Positions 1-11,955 of a DNA stretch of 64,000 nt are shown one piece after another. The position numbers and the translations under genes were made by a program. Under the pieces are notes generated by a model. The model saw nothing but the letters and a program-made list of their open reading frames with translations. It had not been told where the DNA came from and searched no databases. Numbering within the stretch: the first letter of the stretch is position 1; each line of letters opens with the position of its first letter. Source of the stretch: Carallia brachiata (taxonomy: Eukaryota > Streptophyta > Magnoliopsida > Malpighiales > Rhizophoraceae); NCBI GenBank assembly GCA_021464245.1, contig JADCRB010000068.1:8852134-8916133 (forward strand). Direction: 5' to 3'.

Positions 1-747
1 CATTGGCAATCGTGAAGCGCTACCCGAACTTTTCATGGATTCTTTTTATTTTTCGCAAATGTTCACTCATGTTGGTCTTCGTTGGAGCCTGGAAAGTCCC
101 CCTAATTGAACCTTCACAGATTCTGGAAATAGTCCTGGTGCTCAGGACATAATCAACAGCTATTGTCTTTACTGTTTTGTATCTTTTTGTTTTTTTATCT
201 ATCAGTGACCATGTGCTACCCTTTTCCATTTGTTGGTTTCCATTTAGAAAATGCGAAAAAGTATTCTTGCTTCCAAAATTATTTCTGTTGGTTTGCTGCT
301 TGCACTATCTAGAAATGGTGAATTTCCATGAGTGCAGAGGATGACCTTTTAGGATTTGGGAGTCGTGTAATTTTCCTTCCATACTTTCTTGACACAAGTG
401 TGTATCAACTTTTAGCAAGTGCACTTGCCTAAGCAGTGCCAGTGAGTATTACTTTCTGCATAGAAGTGTAGCGTCCGCCTCATACTTAACTAATGTATCC
501 TTTTTTAGTTTATTCTATTTGATTCTCCCTTTTTCAATGTTCATCAGGTAATAATTCTGGTTCTTCCCAATTTCTTATCTAGTTTATTAGCTACCATCAC
601 GTCGTAATCATGCCTGACCTTAACAGACTAGAGTTGCTCTCAATAGTATGCAATGATAAGTGTGCTTAATGTTGTATTCAATTTAGTACTGTTCTTATAT
701 TGCATGTCATAAGTATTGAAAGAGTTATATTGCAATGGATTTTACAG
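1..747 (+). other. intron of the LYR-type gene (upstream exons lie outside the window)
   Basis: This stretch runs up to a clear acceptor (TTTACAG at 741-747) before the last exon of the LYR-type gene. I found no second exon of that family in it, so the earlier exon, which should carry the L-Y-R tripeptide, is probably left of the window. On the minus strand, 20-229 is an open 69-codon stretch with a helix-turn-helix-like segment (around V-L-S-T-R-T-I-S-R-I) that resembles the N-terminal region of plant mariner-type transposases. That resemblance is weak and inferred from pattern only. Confidence 0.4.
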
Positions 748-908
748 CTGAATTGATGCAGGCGATTAGACAGGAGATGGAGATTAACCGTAATTGCAAT
801 GACAAGCAAAGGATACGTTTTCTGATCGGCGATGGACTTGAGAGATTAAGAACTCTGGACAACATGCTTGATATGCAGGGCAATTCCCAGTCGACAGATT
901 ACAAATGA
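748..908 (+). CDS. LYR motif-containing protein (LYRM2-like), 3'-terminal exon only
   Basis: This is the last exon of a small LYR-family protein. Family members are small mitochondrial matrix proteins that help assemble respiratory complexes or Fe-S enzymes, working with acyl carrier protein. After the acceptor at 746-747, two bases complete a split codon. Then 52 codons are read from 750 to a TGA at 906-908. The peptide starts ELMQAIRQEMEINRN and continues with RIRFLIGDGLERL and DNMLDMQG. The arrangement (an acidic R-x-E-x-x-x-N-R segment, then an I-R-x-x-I-x-x-G helix, then a short tail) matches the C-terminal half of plant and animal LYRM2-type proteins. The LYR tripeptide itself is not visible because the upstream exon is missing. 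Assignment to the family is fairly good; the exact subfamily is inferred. Confidence 0.6.
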
Positions 909-1819
909 CTTTTACAATGACGGTGTTAATGCTTTGAAAAATTGGTGAACTTCAGAAACAGATGGGATGCCGAAGAATCGTATTCCTTTCTAGGAGTTTT
1001 ATCGATATACCGGTGCAAATGCAAGAAATGAATGCATAACAAAAATATAACTGTTCCATCTTTTGAAATACTGTTATTGAACATCCGATCTGTAAGTGTA
1101 AGAAAAGCAAAAGAGTTCTTCGCTTGCAAGATTCTTTCACCTTTTGTAATGGTGACCGCTTGACAAATGCACCTTCCATTTCCTTTTTCCTTTTTGGAGC
1201 TTCAGTGGCTGGAGTTATTGTGACTTGAAAATGATCTGGCTTTTCCCTATCATTGTTAGAGCTTTGTTTTGTTGTCATCGGGTATCTGTGGTCGCGCGTA
1301 CTCTGTTAGTGTACTCGGCTGATTCAGCTTTAAAATATATGTGCCATTCTGCTGTGTCGGGAAATCTCTGTATTAAACAATTTAACTATATCACCAGAGA
1401 CCAATAACCCGCAGGTGCAGTACTGAAGTGCTTGTAATGCACAAGCCATAATTCATGACCTTACAGTGCAGTCAACTAGATCCAGATGACTGCACATTGT
1501 CCGTTGAATGCCATCTATAAGTAGTTTGAAAGGATGAAACTCTGAAGAAACTGTAATATTCAAATAAAATCATAACAGTAAAATTAATCCAAGGTCAAAA
1601 TATGGAAATTAGTTTCAGGAACAAATTGCCAAATGATTCATATGCTAACTTTTAAGGTCTGCTGATCCGTTAGTGACAAAGCCATCCATCCCAGCTACAA
1701 ACATGGTCTGATGTATACATACATCTCACAAGAACGATGGCGCACATATGAAGTAGTGAATAATGCAGGGACATTATCAATATTGCATTTACTAAATCTA
1801 AACATTGTTCTGAGGTTTA
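909..1819. other. 3' UTR of the LYR-type gene and intergenic DNA
   Basis: The first few hundred bases have mixed composition and are probably the 3' UTR of the upstream exon. No further exon, RNA gene or repeat is recognised. The short open frames on both strands here have no family features. Confidence 0.4.
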
Positions 1820-1827
1820 ACTACAAC

Positions 1828-2499
1828 CATAGTTTTAAAAACCGGACCGGTTATTGAACCGGTAAGAAGACTGGGTTAGTGGTTTAGCGGTCCAACCGGA
1901 AAACCGGCGGTTGAACCGGCGGGTCAATTCTGATTTGATAAAATAATAATTAATACTTATAATTTTTTTTTTTTATAACAAACAATGAGTATAATCATAA
2001 AAAATAGAATATGAGTCTACTTAAATTTAAAATAAAATTAAAATACAAAATATTTATGATAATTTTCTAATTAAATAAATTAATAAAGTATAAATATCAA
2101 AAATAAAATATTATAGAACTATTAATCGAATATTCATATCAAAAATAAATATTATAGAGTCAATATATAATTCAAAAATATTACATTTTTCATTAATATA
2201 AATAAATATTATTTATTCTCATTTTTAATCCAAAAAAATAAATAAAACGACGTCGTTTTGATCAAGATGACATGGTTGCCGGTTCGCCGGTCCGACCGGC
2301 CGGTTCACCGGTTTTGGAGTTACTGGTTTTCCGGTCCGACCGACCGGTTCACCGGTTTTCCGGTCCGACCGGCCGGTTCACCGATTTTCGGGCGGTTCAT
2401 TTCCTGTTCCGGTTTTATCAGTGAACCAGACCGGTCCGACCTCCGGTTCACCGGTTTTTCGGTCCGACCGGCCGGTCCGGTCCGGTTTTTAAAACTATG
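1828..2499. mobile_element. hAT-like MITE, copy 1 (672 bp, 8-bp TSD)
   Basis: The ends are perfect inverted repeats of 23 bp beginning CATAGTTTTAAAAACCGG. They are flanked by an exact 8-bp direct repeat ACTACAAC at 1820-1827 and 2500-2507. The right third is a tandem patchwork of ACCGGTTCACCGG and CCGGTCCGACCGGCC blocks; the centre is AT-rich and has no coding potential. An 8-bp target duplication is typical of hAT-superfamily elements, so this is a non-autonomous element. Related copies with their own 8-bp duplications lie at 16,022, 42,108 and 43,524. Confidence 0.88.
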
Positions 2500-2507
2500 A
2501 CTACAAC

Positions 2508-3659
2508 ATCAAGGAGCAGAGAAGCAAGTGTAAATTGGAAACATTGACTTACAAATAAAGACCAAGATTGCACTGCAGAGATGACGGCAGGTTGACAGTA
2601 AATAGTGTTTTTTAGTTAAGGAAGTAACGTCGACGGGGGATTCTAAAAAACATAAAATGAATAAAAATTAAAAAACACTGAAAGATTAAAGGCAATTTTT
2701 TTTTTTTTTTTTGCCAATTATTATTTAAGAGACTTGTCTTTTTTAACCGGTCATTTTAACTGTAAAGGGGCAACTTTTACTCTGGCATGGCAGAGCGTGG
2801 GACAATGGCACGAGCTAGCCTTTTTCTTTATTTTTTTTTAATTTTTAAGTTATATATTCGGCAATTTTTACGCGCTTGTTGAGTTAATCACAAATTTAAT
2901 ATAAATATTACAATTTTGTTGTATTCTTCAAAAAAATAACTGACCACTAAATCAGTATACAAATAGTTTATTATTTTTGTACCCCAAAAACTTTATAGTT
3001 TATTATTTAAGATATAATACCAATAGTAATTTAATTACATTTTTATATATACATAATTTTATTAATAACTAACTTGTTCATCCATGTTACTTGCGAAGAA
3101 AATTTTTATAATCTAATATTCAGGAGAAATGCATGCACATATACACAATAAAGATTGACCACAATACTATAACTTTGTTAATATATGTAGGAACGGATCA
3201 AGAAAAAATTTTGAGGAGGGTGAATATTATAGTATAATACAATAACAAAATTAATATATATAATAAAAATAAAAATTATATTAATTATTATGAATAATAA
3301 ATATTATAATAATCTCTATCAGTTGTAATGTTATAAATTTTCAATTTTTATGTATTATTTCTTCCAAAAAAAAAGATAATTTTTAAAGTGGAGAAACAAA
3401 CTGGTTGCTCTTTAAAAGAAAAAGAAAAAAAATAAAGATAAAGATAGAAAGAAACCAAAAAGAAACAAAAATGGAGTTTAAGGGCTCGAACCTCCAACAT
3501 GTTAGGAGGAGCATATGGTGCTTGCCACTGTAGTTAGTTATGGACCTAAATGAATTGTCCCAACAAATATATAACTTAAAAAACCCAGAGGGGCTACGGC
3601 CCACTACCCTCAAGATGTGTTCCTGCACATATGCACAAGTAAACATAAGAAAATAATCA
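2508..3659. other. AT-rich intergenic DNA
   Basis: Very AT-rich sequence with homopolymer runs (for example poly-T at about 2697-2713). No gene, tRNA or structured repeat is supported. The minus-strand open frame at 3383-3646 is biased to Phe and Leu by composition and has no family signature. Confidence 0.5.
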
Positions 3660-3840
3660 GTGAGTGCTGGTATAAGTAGTAGAAACTTGTCATCTTTTAA
3701 GTAAAGGTCTCGAATTCGAGTTTTTGAAAATACAATCGCGTTAAATATTCACTGTGAGACTTTTGCCGCCCTTCAAAGTCCTATCCGAATCAATTCAGAT
3801 TAGACTGGATACTGGACGATTCTAAACAAAAAAAAAAAAT
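3660..3840 (+). mobile_element. SINE-like retroposon
   Basis: A B-box-like element (GGTCTCGAATTCGAG near 3707) is followed by a body ending in CAATTCAGATTAGACTGGAT and a poly-A tail at about 3827-3840. The 3' body resembles the better-defined SINE at 59,317-59,507 and a 3' fragment at about 44,350-44,465, so a tRNA-related SINE family is likely. The 5' boundary is approximate and I could not fix target duplications with confidence. Confidence 0.5.
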
Positions 3841-5489
3841 TAAAAAATAAGATAAATCAAAAATTAATGTTATTATTAAGAAAAATATATTAAAATGAAA
3901 AAAAATAAAAATTTAACTTTTTATATTTCAATATTTTTGTTTTTACTCACTTTTTTTTTTTTTGTTTAAAAATTTCTTTATGACATTATTTCCGTAATTG
4001 AAAAATACTTATACCTATAAAGTTGTCGTTATCTCGGCATGTGTGGCACCTCGTCACCTGCCACATCAGAGTTTTTTTGACACGTCATCCATTTGCTGAC
4101 ATGGCTGTTTTTTTTTATTCTGAAATTTGGGAAATATTTTTATTTTTTCTTTTAGAAAATTTCTTGTGTGATTTTCAGTTTCACTGTTGGGATTAGTCCA
4201 AGCCTCCAAGGACGGAGAACAAGGCGCTACAGAAAAACACGGTGACAGTGCTGTCGGCGACGACAGGATGGACGGCGGTATGGGGAAAGATCACCACAAA
4301 ATTCACAATTCTCTCGTGTTTTCCTCTTGTTGAAGTTGTTCTTGCTTTATTTTCGATTTTCGTTCTCAACTCTCTGGTGGCCATGAAATCTCCGGTGACA
4401 GCCGTTTTCCTCTTGTTGAGGGTGTCGTTCTTGCAATAAAGGACAATAGGAAAAATTTAAGAAAAAAAGAAAAAAACCCCAAAAATTGAAACTGATTGTA
4501 GAGATATAATAAAAAACTCGACCTCTATCAATCAGTTCAAGAAATTGAAAGTTCAACAAAAATTTCAGTTCAATAAAGAAAAAAAAAAAAAAAGCGGAAC
4601 ACCATAACAGAAGTTGCGATTGTCTTTGACCAGGTCTGGAGGTTCAAACACCTCGCGCCTCTGTCGGCGGCGGTGGTTCGCGTCCGATCTTTGTTTGGAC
4701 CAGTTGATTTTTCCTTTGTTTCTTTTTATTTTGTTAAAAAACAACGGCTAAGTTCGTTTTAAAAATTTTTGACATCCAATTTGGGCTTTTTTTTTTTTTT
4801 TTTTTTTGTTTCGGTTATTAATTTGGACATTGTAGAGATCCTGATACGTTGTTATTCCTGAACTTCAGGTCACCTGTTTCTGTCATTGACGAAGATGTCT
4901 GGAGAGAAAAGGAAATAAAATGGTAGGATTCTTTTTGCATTTTTTTTGGACAAAGTTTTTTTCAATTTTCCTTTTGTTTTTACATTATAAAATTAAAACT
5001 AAGAATTTTTTTTTTCAATTTTCTTTTTATTTTTACATTATAAAATTAAAACTAAGAATTTTCACAAAAAGAAAACACAAAATTAAAAAAATTGTCGCGT
5101 CAGTATTATTTGTTTATGTGACAGATGACTGTAAAAAGTAACGAGTTGACACGTATGCAAAAATAATGATAACTTGACAGAAATAATTATTTTTCAATTA
5201 TGAAAATAATACCTATAGAGAATTTAAAAAAAAAAAAAAGAAGTGGATAAAAGTAAAAAAAAAAACACTAAACATGGAAGGTAGAATTTTATTTTTTTTT
5301 ACTTAAAAAATACTAATAAGATGTTTAAACACGTAACAGGACACTTTTTCTTTTCCTCTTTCGATGCTTTGTAGAAAGTTTGGTCCCCAGCTCCAGGTAA
5401 ATTAGATTTAATTTCATAAATGGAAGGTCTACAAAATCTTATAGCATTATTGGCAAAGGGGACATAAATTAGAAGCAGCTACGCTTCTC
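3841..5489. other. AT-rich intergenic DNA with a short tandem duplication
   Basis: No gene is supported. The stretch at 4190-4440 is less AT-rich and open in several frames on both strands, but no family motif is visible. A tandem duplication lies at 4956-5059. Confidence 0.45.
4956..5059. repeat. tandem duplication, two units of about 52 bp
   Basis: The segment TTTTACATTATAAAATTAAA with its T-rich left flank and ACTAAGAATT right flank occurs twice in a row, with only small differences. Confidence 0.7.
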
Positions 5490-6620
5490 TTCCAACTCTC
5501 CAAGTCTCTTCCAACTCTCCAAGCAGCTAAGCATTTGATCTTTTCTGGAAATTTCAACCGCCAAATACCCTTTAAATTTGGTATTTAAGATTGAAGCACA
5601 TGCTAGCCTCTTGCGGCGGCATAAGCTGCTCTAACAGAGAAGCTCCCGTCCGCTGAGCCTCTCTAATCGCGCCTGTCAGGATTGTCAACCCCACAACGCA
5701 AAAACACACTCTACCAGACTCTACAGAATATCCACAGGTAGAAGAGGCTCCAACTGACTCTAATCCCATCTTACCCCAACAACTCGAAAAAAGATTGCAC
5801 CTGTAGCTCAAGTGACTCGACAGACAATTCAATTTGAGAATGGTGAAATAAAGGCTAATCTAGCAACCATAAATCACTCCAAAATGTAGCCGTTTGAGCA
5901 TCCCCAATATAACACTTCCAATTAACTCAATCAATTCATGCAAACGCACTATACACAGCCAAGCCCGAGAAATTAATCTCTTTTACTTAACCCCACCAAT
6001 AACCCTGCTACAATATTTGGCCCTGAGCAACCTCACCAAGAAGGAATCAGCCTCCGTATAAAACCTCCAACTAAGCTTGGCAAGTAAAGCTTTATTGGCT
6101 AATCTCGCATCTCAGACATCCAAACCACCTTGAGACTTTATTTGGCACACAGCACACCAAACAACCAAGTGAACCTTCTTGGCTGCATCTGTTTCCCGTC
6201 AGAGGAAACCCCAGTTTAATTTATTAAGCTTGTCACAAGTGATCACTGGTAAAGGAACTGTTTGCATCGGATAGATGAGAATAGCTGAAGTCACAAACTT
6301 AACAAAGGTTAACCGACCAGCAAAAGAGATATGTTTTGCCTTTCAACCTACAAAACAAGCCTGAACTTTTTGCAAAAGCTTTTGATAAACGGCCGAAGAC
6401 ACACTCCTTGTAATTTTGGACATCCCTAGATACTTACCAATATCTTCCGTAAGAGGAATACCCGCTATCTAGCTTAAAAGTTGTGCATTAGTTTGGCCAA
6501 TATTTTTTGGATACGAGAAACTTAGATTTTAAAAGCCTAACGCACTGCCCAGCATGGTCACGAACACATCTACGCGTTTCTTCACAACCCGTACTTGCCG
6601 CAAGGAAGCTTCACCAAACA
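5490..6620 (-). mobile_element. LINE (L1-type) relic: C-terminal part of ORF2
   Basis: Reading the minus strand from about 6600 down to 5490 gives the typical C-terminal order of plant LINE ORF2. First comes the end of the reverse transcriptase (KSKFLVSKN, then GIPLTEDIGKYLGM). Next is a long thumb region (AKHISFAGRLTFVK, KLNKLNWGF, KVHLVVWCAVCQIKSQGGL, RLANKALLAKLSWRF). Then comes a GDAQTATFWSDLW segment. Last is a zinc-binding RT-associated domain ending GIWRLKFPEKIKCLAAW. Several stop codons and small frame breaks interrupt it, so it is a dead copy. The 5' catalytic part and the 3' tail are absent. Family assignment rests on recognising these conserved blocks. Confidence 0.85.
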
Positions 6621-7545
6621 AAGCCATTTAGAAAGTACTTCTTCACTTGTTACAATATTGTCGCTTAGTTGTGCAGGAAAGATTTACTCCATCTAATGCA
6701 CAGTAGCAAATTTTTTAGTTGGGAACTCTCTGTTTGGTTGGAGTCTAATTTGATAGGAGAGCTGGCTTGGGCTTGTGGAGGTGATTGGCGTATGGTTTTT
6801 GTGATCTCCTACTGGCATATCCCTTTGGAAACACAATGGCGCCCTGTTTGGAAATGGCAGAATATTCCTCTGTCTCTCTCTCTTCTTCCTCTGAGTCTCA
6901 GCTCCGCTGCCCGTCCACCAACTGCGTAGTCTCCTGTTCCCCGCAGGGGCGCCTCGTAAGCCTTTGCGTCACAATTTCACTTTCCCACACTGCCGCTGTC
7001 TACAGTTTCCTTTTAGAGATTTTTCAGACTTTCTAAGAGTCGATTCGATCCTCCCTCTTTTACTCTTCAAGGTAACGTTTGATTAACTTTTTAATTTTAC
7101 TTTTCCTTTGAAAATTTTTCAAATCCTTACTTTATATATTTGAGTAAAGCAATTCGGTTTATAAAAAAATTTGTCTTTTTTCTTTTTATTCTTTCTGTCT
7201 TTCTTATAATTCTGCTAAATGCTAGCATTCTTGTATTTGGGGCAGCTCTGTGCTTCACTGTTGCTAAGATCTTGGGGTGGCGGCTTCCGCAAATGGAGTC
7301 GTTTCCTTCTTTGCTTCCCTCTACCACTTCTCATTCCTTTTCATTTATTCTCTAGTAATCCTCCTCTGCTTCTCACTCTCTTTCCTTCTTTTTTTTTTTT
7401 TTTTTTCTTTTTACAATAATTTGGTTATACGTTTTTTGTTGTTTGTTTATCATCTCATTTCGTAGCTATGGAAATCGAGATCACATATTCATGCAATTTT
7501 TTTTTTTTGTTATACGGTTTAATGAGAGCTCCAATTTTTTTTTAG
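6621..7545 (+). other. probable promoter and 5' leader of the decayed sugar-transferase gene
   Basis: The CT-rich stretch at about 6860-7071 ends in a good splice donor (CTTCAAG then GTAACG at 7072) and could be a 5' UTR exon whose intron runs to an acceptor at 7544-7545. This is inferred from splice-site shape and position only. No start codon in this block can be tied securely to the first recognisable exon at 7546. Confidence 0.35.
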
Positions 7546-9404
7546 TTCAAGAATTTAACTGGAACTCAGTTGTAAAAGAGCCAGGCAAGAAACGGAGCAA
7601 CAAATTTGAACATCTGGTTCTTGGGCCCGCTGCTGGTCAGGGTTTGCCTAATCGTTTGCAATGCCAAGATTTTTGTTTTTGGTTTTTTTTTTTAGATTGT
7701 TGCTTTTCTTTAGGGATAGAACGGAATGATCAGAGAAGATTCATCTAGCTGACACTAGATAACTTTTGGACTAAGGCTTTTTTGTTGTTGTTACTTCCAT
7801 TTTGAATTACTTCCCTGCATATTAATATCTAGTTTAGTCAATTTGCTTTATCTCTATCTTGCAGGCTCCAAAGCTCTGAACAAGACCCAATCTTTATGCT
7901 CTTCCAGTGCCTCCAACATCAGGGATGGCATCTCATTTATTATTGTGTTTACCATTTATAAAACTTCCCTGAACATTCATGCTAGTGGATCATCCAATTT
8001 AGTTTCTGTTGGAAATGCTTGGTATACTAATTCACAGAGATCCATGGCCATTTTGAATGTCTTTGTAAACTTTATCCAGGTGATCTCTAATGTGAATTCC
8101 GTGTTTATGAACTGAGACAGAATAAAAAAGTTAGAAGTGCCAGGAAGTTGAATTATCAAAATTTAATATTTCATATAGTGTCACTGTTATTTTGATCTTT
8201 TGAATTCATATTTCCTTTCAAATTTTAAAAATTTGTCTTTACGTATAGCATTACCAGAATCCTTTGTAACATTATTGCAGAGTTGAGTTGCTTTGCAATT
8301 GTTCAATATTGGAGAGTCATTCCAAATCATTGTTCTTAATGCATAATTTCATGTGACATTGTGCCACAGAGCAAAGAAATCCTCCTAACTGATCCAGCAT
8401 CTGATCTGTCGTTGAACAGAGATAGTATTACTGTATATCCCATTCAGGGTACATATTCCCTAGACAAGTTGATGCCTCAAAAAATTAGGCCTTACATTGT
8501 AAGAGCACAATGCATTGATAGATAGGTAAATATTTCTATTTTTGTTAGTTGTTCTTCTCTTAATAACTGTTTATGATTAACTTTCTCCCACCTTTATCAG
8601 ATTGAAATTTGATATTGTGCCTTTATTTTTTTCCCTGTTTCTTTGCCTGTTTTCTACATTTCCTTTGAAACGTCCAATTGCACTTATTGCTGAACCTAAT
8701 GTATTGATGGCTTATAATTGCTTGTGCTTCCTCTTCCCCCATGTTTCATTTACCAATTCTATGTCATTGGCATCCTCAATCCATCACTTCTTCTTATATA
8801 ATATACATTTGGCTATGTAGACTTTTCTAGAAATGGGGCTTAAGGAGCTTGCTCAGAACCCAGGTTGTACTACTCATTACATTTTCAGAGACTCTGATAT
8901 AGCTTTAGTCGATGACCTAAGACCTATTTTCTACAACCACCCTGAATTTCATCTAGCTCTTACGTTCCGGAACAATGAGGATCAGCCTCTAAATTCGGGA
9001 TTTATAGCAGTGAGAGGGACACCGGATGCAGTTTTAAGGTAGAAGTTTTACTTTCCTTTTTTGTTAAATTTTTTCATTAACCCTCAATCTCCATGATAAA
9101 AATGGCTTAATTTGTCTCTTCAGAACACTGTCAAATTGGCTCCAAGGCAAAAATTTTCCTTCGAGAAGTATTAAATTTGTACAGTTCCAAGGACATGAAG
9201 GCTTCTTGAATGCTTGGAGACCAATTAGCTCTTGCCAGGGTTATGAAGTTTCACCCTGCTTTTGATTTAAAGAGATTTACCAAAATACAGGCCTTTGTAG
9301 AAGAAATTGATGGCATTTCAGTGCTATTTCTACCATGTGCTATATACAATTGGACACCACCTAAAGGGGGAGGCCAATTTCATGGCTTGTCGTTGGATGT
9401 TAAG
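7546..9404 (+). pseudogene. decayed nucleotide-diphospho-sugar transferase family gene (At1g64980-like)
   Basis: Five exon-like blocks follow the order of a plant nucleotide-diphospho-sugar transferase family (Arabidopsis At1g64980 type, putative glycosyltransferase). They are 7546-7668 (KFEHLVLGPAAGQGLPNRLQ), 7865-8079 (SMAILNVFVNFIQ), 8370-8498 (LTDPASDLSLNRDS), 8821-9038 (FRDSDIALVDDLRPIF, then LALTFRNNEDQPLNSGFIAV) and 9124-9404 (MLGDQLALARV, FLPCAIYNWTPPKGGGQFHG). The DSDIAxVDD segment looks like the donor-binding Asp-x-Asp type motif. Three defects argue for a dead gene. The first block ends in AAG followed by AT at 7669, where a GT donor is expected. The 9038/9124 junction is one base out of frame with the conserved reading. 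A TGA at 9207-9209 interrupts the conserved KAS-MLGDQ stretch where the family has Arg. I found no last exon after 9404. Internal start or use of another donor (CAGG/GTTTGC near 7641) could still give a partial transcript. Confidence 0.7.
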
Positions 9405-10878
9405 GTATAGTAACAATAACTACAGATAATCTTGTGTTATTCATTTTGGTCACTTACTAAGATTCTGTTAATTCTTAAAGATGAAATTTCGTTCAATGTG
9501 TTGCCTAGTTGCCCTCTACCCCTTCCCACGTCTCAACCAAAAGAATAAAATAAAAGAAAGACACAATGGATATCTACCTCAATGAATAAATAAAGAAGAA
9601 GGCAAAGTATCGATGTCATCCATTGACTCTCTAACTTTTTTTTTGTACAAGTAGTCCATTTTAAGGGATCAAGGAAATGCCTAATGCTTGAGTCTTGGAA
9701 TTCTTCAATTCTTCTTCTGACATTTCTGATACGTTATGTCTCATTTTATTGAGTGGAAGAACGAAGTATAATTTCTGATTAATTACTGAGCAGGTCAAAT
9801 CATTGAGTTAGTGCAGCATAATCGAGGGAATAGCTGATTTCATCTGGGCAAGTGGGGAGTGAGGATTGTTTTTGTATTCTTTCTCTTTTTTCTGTTGTTT
9901 CCCTTTTCCTTTTGCTGCGTCCCGCCAGTTCTTTTGTTGGCTTGCAAAGAGTATCTACAGTTGAATTCTAATCTAGCCTACACTCTTTGTACTGATTTGG
10001 GTGCAAACTTGGCATTGCTTGCACAGGTTACGTTTGCTGTAAACATTTTTCTTTTTTCCCTGAGGTTGAAAGAAAATTAAATAAAAGGAAGAAAATTGTA
10101 AAGTCAGATAGAAGAGGTGAACATTATGAAAAGCATTATGAGTCAAGACATTGTATTAATCCATTTGTCAAATTTCTTGAAATGCATGACATTTGTACCC
10201 ACTGCATAGTGACAAGTATGTCACATTAGAATAGTGTAATAAAAAAGTAAAATCATGCTTTAATGAAAATGGTTTGGAGTATGGTGAGTGATTCACATTT
10301 ACTCATATTGTTGCGGATGTATGCTTCTTTTTTTCAGATTAACTTTCTTTTTTTGGTTTGAAAATACTCTATCCCAAAAAAGAGTTTGTAATTGTATAAT
10401 ATTTGTAGTATATTTTAATTGTAGATATCAAGTTTGATTTTTTTTTATATTGATCCAGATTACTTTTGGACTAAGGATTAATTTCATTTTAAGTAAAAAT
10501 TATTATCATTATTTATTAACTAAGGATTTTTAGTATGGATATTCATATTTATTGGATATAATATTTTTCCCTTTATATGTAGTACTTTTTTGAGCAGTTT
10601 GACAAGTAGAGTTAGAAAGAGACAATTATACTTAACAATTTAATAGATTATTTTTATTGTCAGTATCTAAAATTATATATTTTTTTTGTTTTACCTGTAA
10701 TTATAATTGTTTGAAATATGAATGGCAAATCTAGTGGATTAATAGATACTTAATCATCTATAGAATTTAATTCGTTTTGTGTTGGACTGCTGCCTATGAG
10801 TTAAGTTGCGAGTTAACTTATTTTTGTACTGTTTAAGCATTAAAAAAAAAACACACAAGAAGAATATAAAACTTGTTA
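9405..10878. other. intergenic DNA after the decayed gene
   Basis: AT-rich sequence. I searched for the family's usual last exon (starting V-V-H-F-K-G) and did not see it, so the copy is probably 3'-truncated. The open frame at 9859-10080 is hydrophobic by composition only. Confidence 0.4.
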
Positions 10879-11311
10879 CTAGTGTTTAAAAAATTGGACA
10901 AGATCGACTGGTTGGACTGGTTTAATCAGTGACCGGCCGGTGATTCGGTTCGGTTTAAACAAATTTTGGACATTGACTCGGACTTGTAAAAACTTGTTAA
11001 AACTGATCAAAAATCGGACCGGTTAGACCGGTTTAATAAAATTAAAAAAATTTATAAATTATAATTTAATCCTAAATATTATTTAAATTATAATTTAAAC
11101 ATAATATTTAATTAAAAAATTTAATTTAATCCTAAATCTATTAAAATTTTTAATTTAATCCTTACAATTAAAAAAATTAATATTTAATCACTATATATAA
11201 TTATTATTATTTTAATTACTTATATAAATATATATATTATTAAATATTAGTTAAAACACCGGTTCAACCGATTGAATTTTAATTTACTAATATTTTCAAT
11301 TTAATAACTAA
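10879..11311. mobile_element. hAT-like MITE, copy 2 (degenerate)
   Basis: It contains the family signature (GACCGGCCGGTGATTCGG near 10932, GGACCGGTTAGACCGG near 11016, and ACCGGTTCAACCG near 11259) around an AT-rich centre. The left end (TAGTGTTTAAAAAATTGGAC) and the right end (TTTAATAACTA) resemble the ends of the other copies, but no target duplication can be matched, so the boundaries are approximate. Confidence 0.6.
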
Positions 11312-11955
11312 TAAAATTATGATAACTTTACTTATTATCAATAAAGTCAAATAATCCCCCTTATTAAAAAAAAAAAAAAGAAATAATCTACGGAATACGG
11401 GACCCACGCCGCATCGGCCATCATCAGAATTTGTGAACCAGAGTGAAGCGCAAGCCGGTGGCTTTTTTTGTTTTTTAATTTTAAAACAAGACAAACGAGT
11501 GGCGATAAGCAGTGTCAGACTATTTTACATGGCTAAATAAATTTTTTTTATTGTGTTTACACAAATTTTTTTTATATAATCAGAAGTATTTTTTGTACAA
11601 TTAAAAATAAAAAATATACAACAAAAAATAATAATATTTTTTATATTATTTTTTATTATTATAATTACATAAAATACCCTTATAATTATATAAAAAAATT
11701 ACGTATAAAAATAATAAAAAAAATTTATTTGACCATAAAGATTTTCCTTTGCCTTTTGGAATTTAGACATGTAGAGGGGGGTAACGTACATGCGTGTGCC
11801 ACCCATGAACAGACCCCTTCTCCTTTTGGAATTTAAGTAGTGACCATTTTATGAGGATTAATATAGAGTTGATTTCGCCATTGCTAAACAAGAAAATAAG
11901 CGACAGAAAAAACGAACCAAAAAAAAAAAAGAAGGAAAGATCAATTGAAAAAAAG
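11312..11955. other. upstream region of the thioredoxin-fold gene
   Basis: Mostly A/T-rich sequence with several TATA-like stretches (for example ATTATATAAAAAAA near 11686). None can be chosen as the promoter with confidence. The leader is purine-rich, and an upstream ATG in the same frame (11851) is present, but the methionine at 11956 is the one directly before a signal-peptide-like sequence. Confidence 0.35.

Noticed and set aside
2258..2500. Open frame with repeated R-P-x-x-R-F-T-G-F units that looks like a repeat protein
   Set aside because: It is a by-product of the CCGGTC-rich arm of the MITE at 1828-2499.
4190..4440. Overlapping open frames on both strands
   Set aside because: No family motif, no splice logic, and neighbouring sequence is plain AT-rich spacer.
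6669..6929. Plus-strand open frame ahead of the sugar-transferase blocks
   Set aside because: Composition is that of a CT-rich leader; no family features and no frame link to the first exon.
9859..10080. Open frame after the decayed gene as its missing last exon
   Set aside because: It lacks the expected V-V-H-F-K-G start and any similarity to the family C-terminus.
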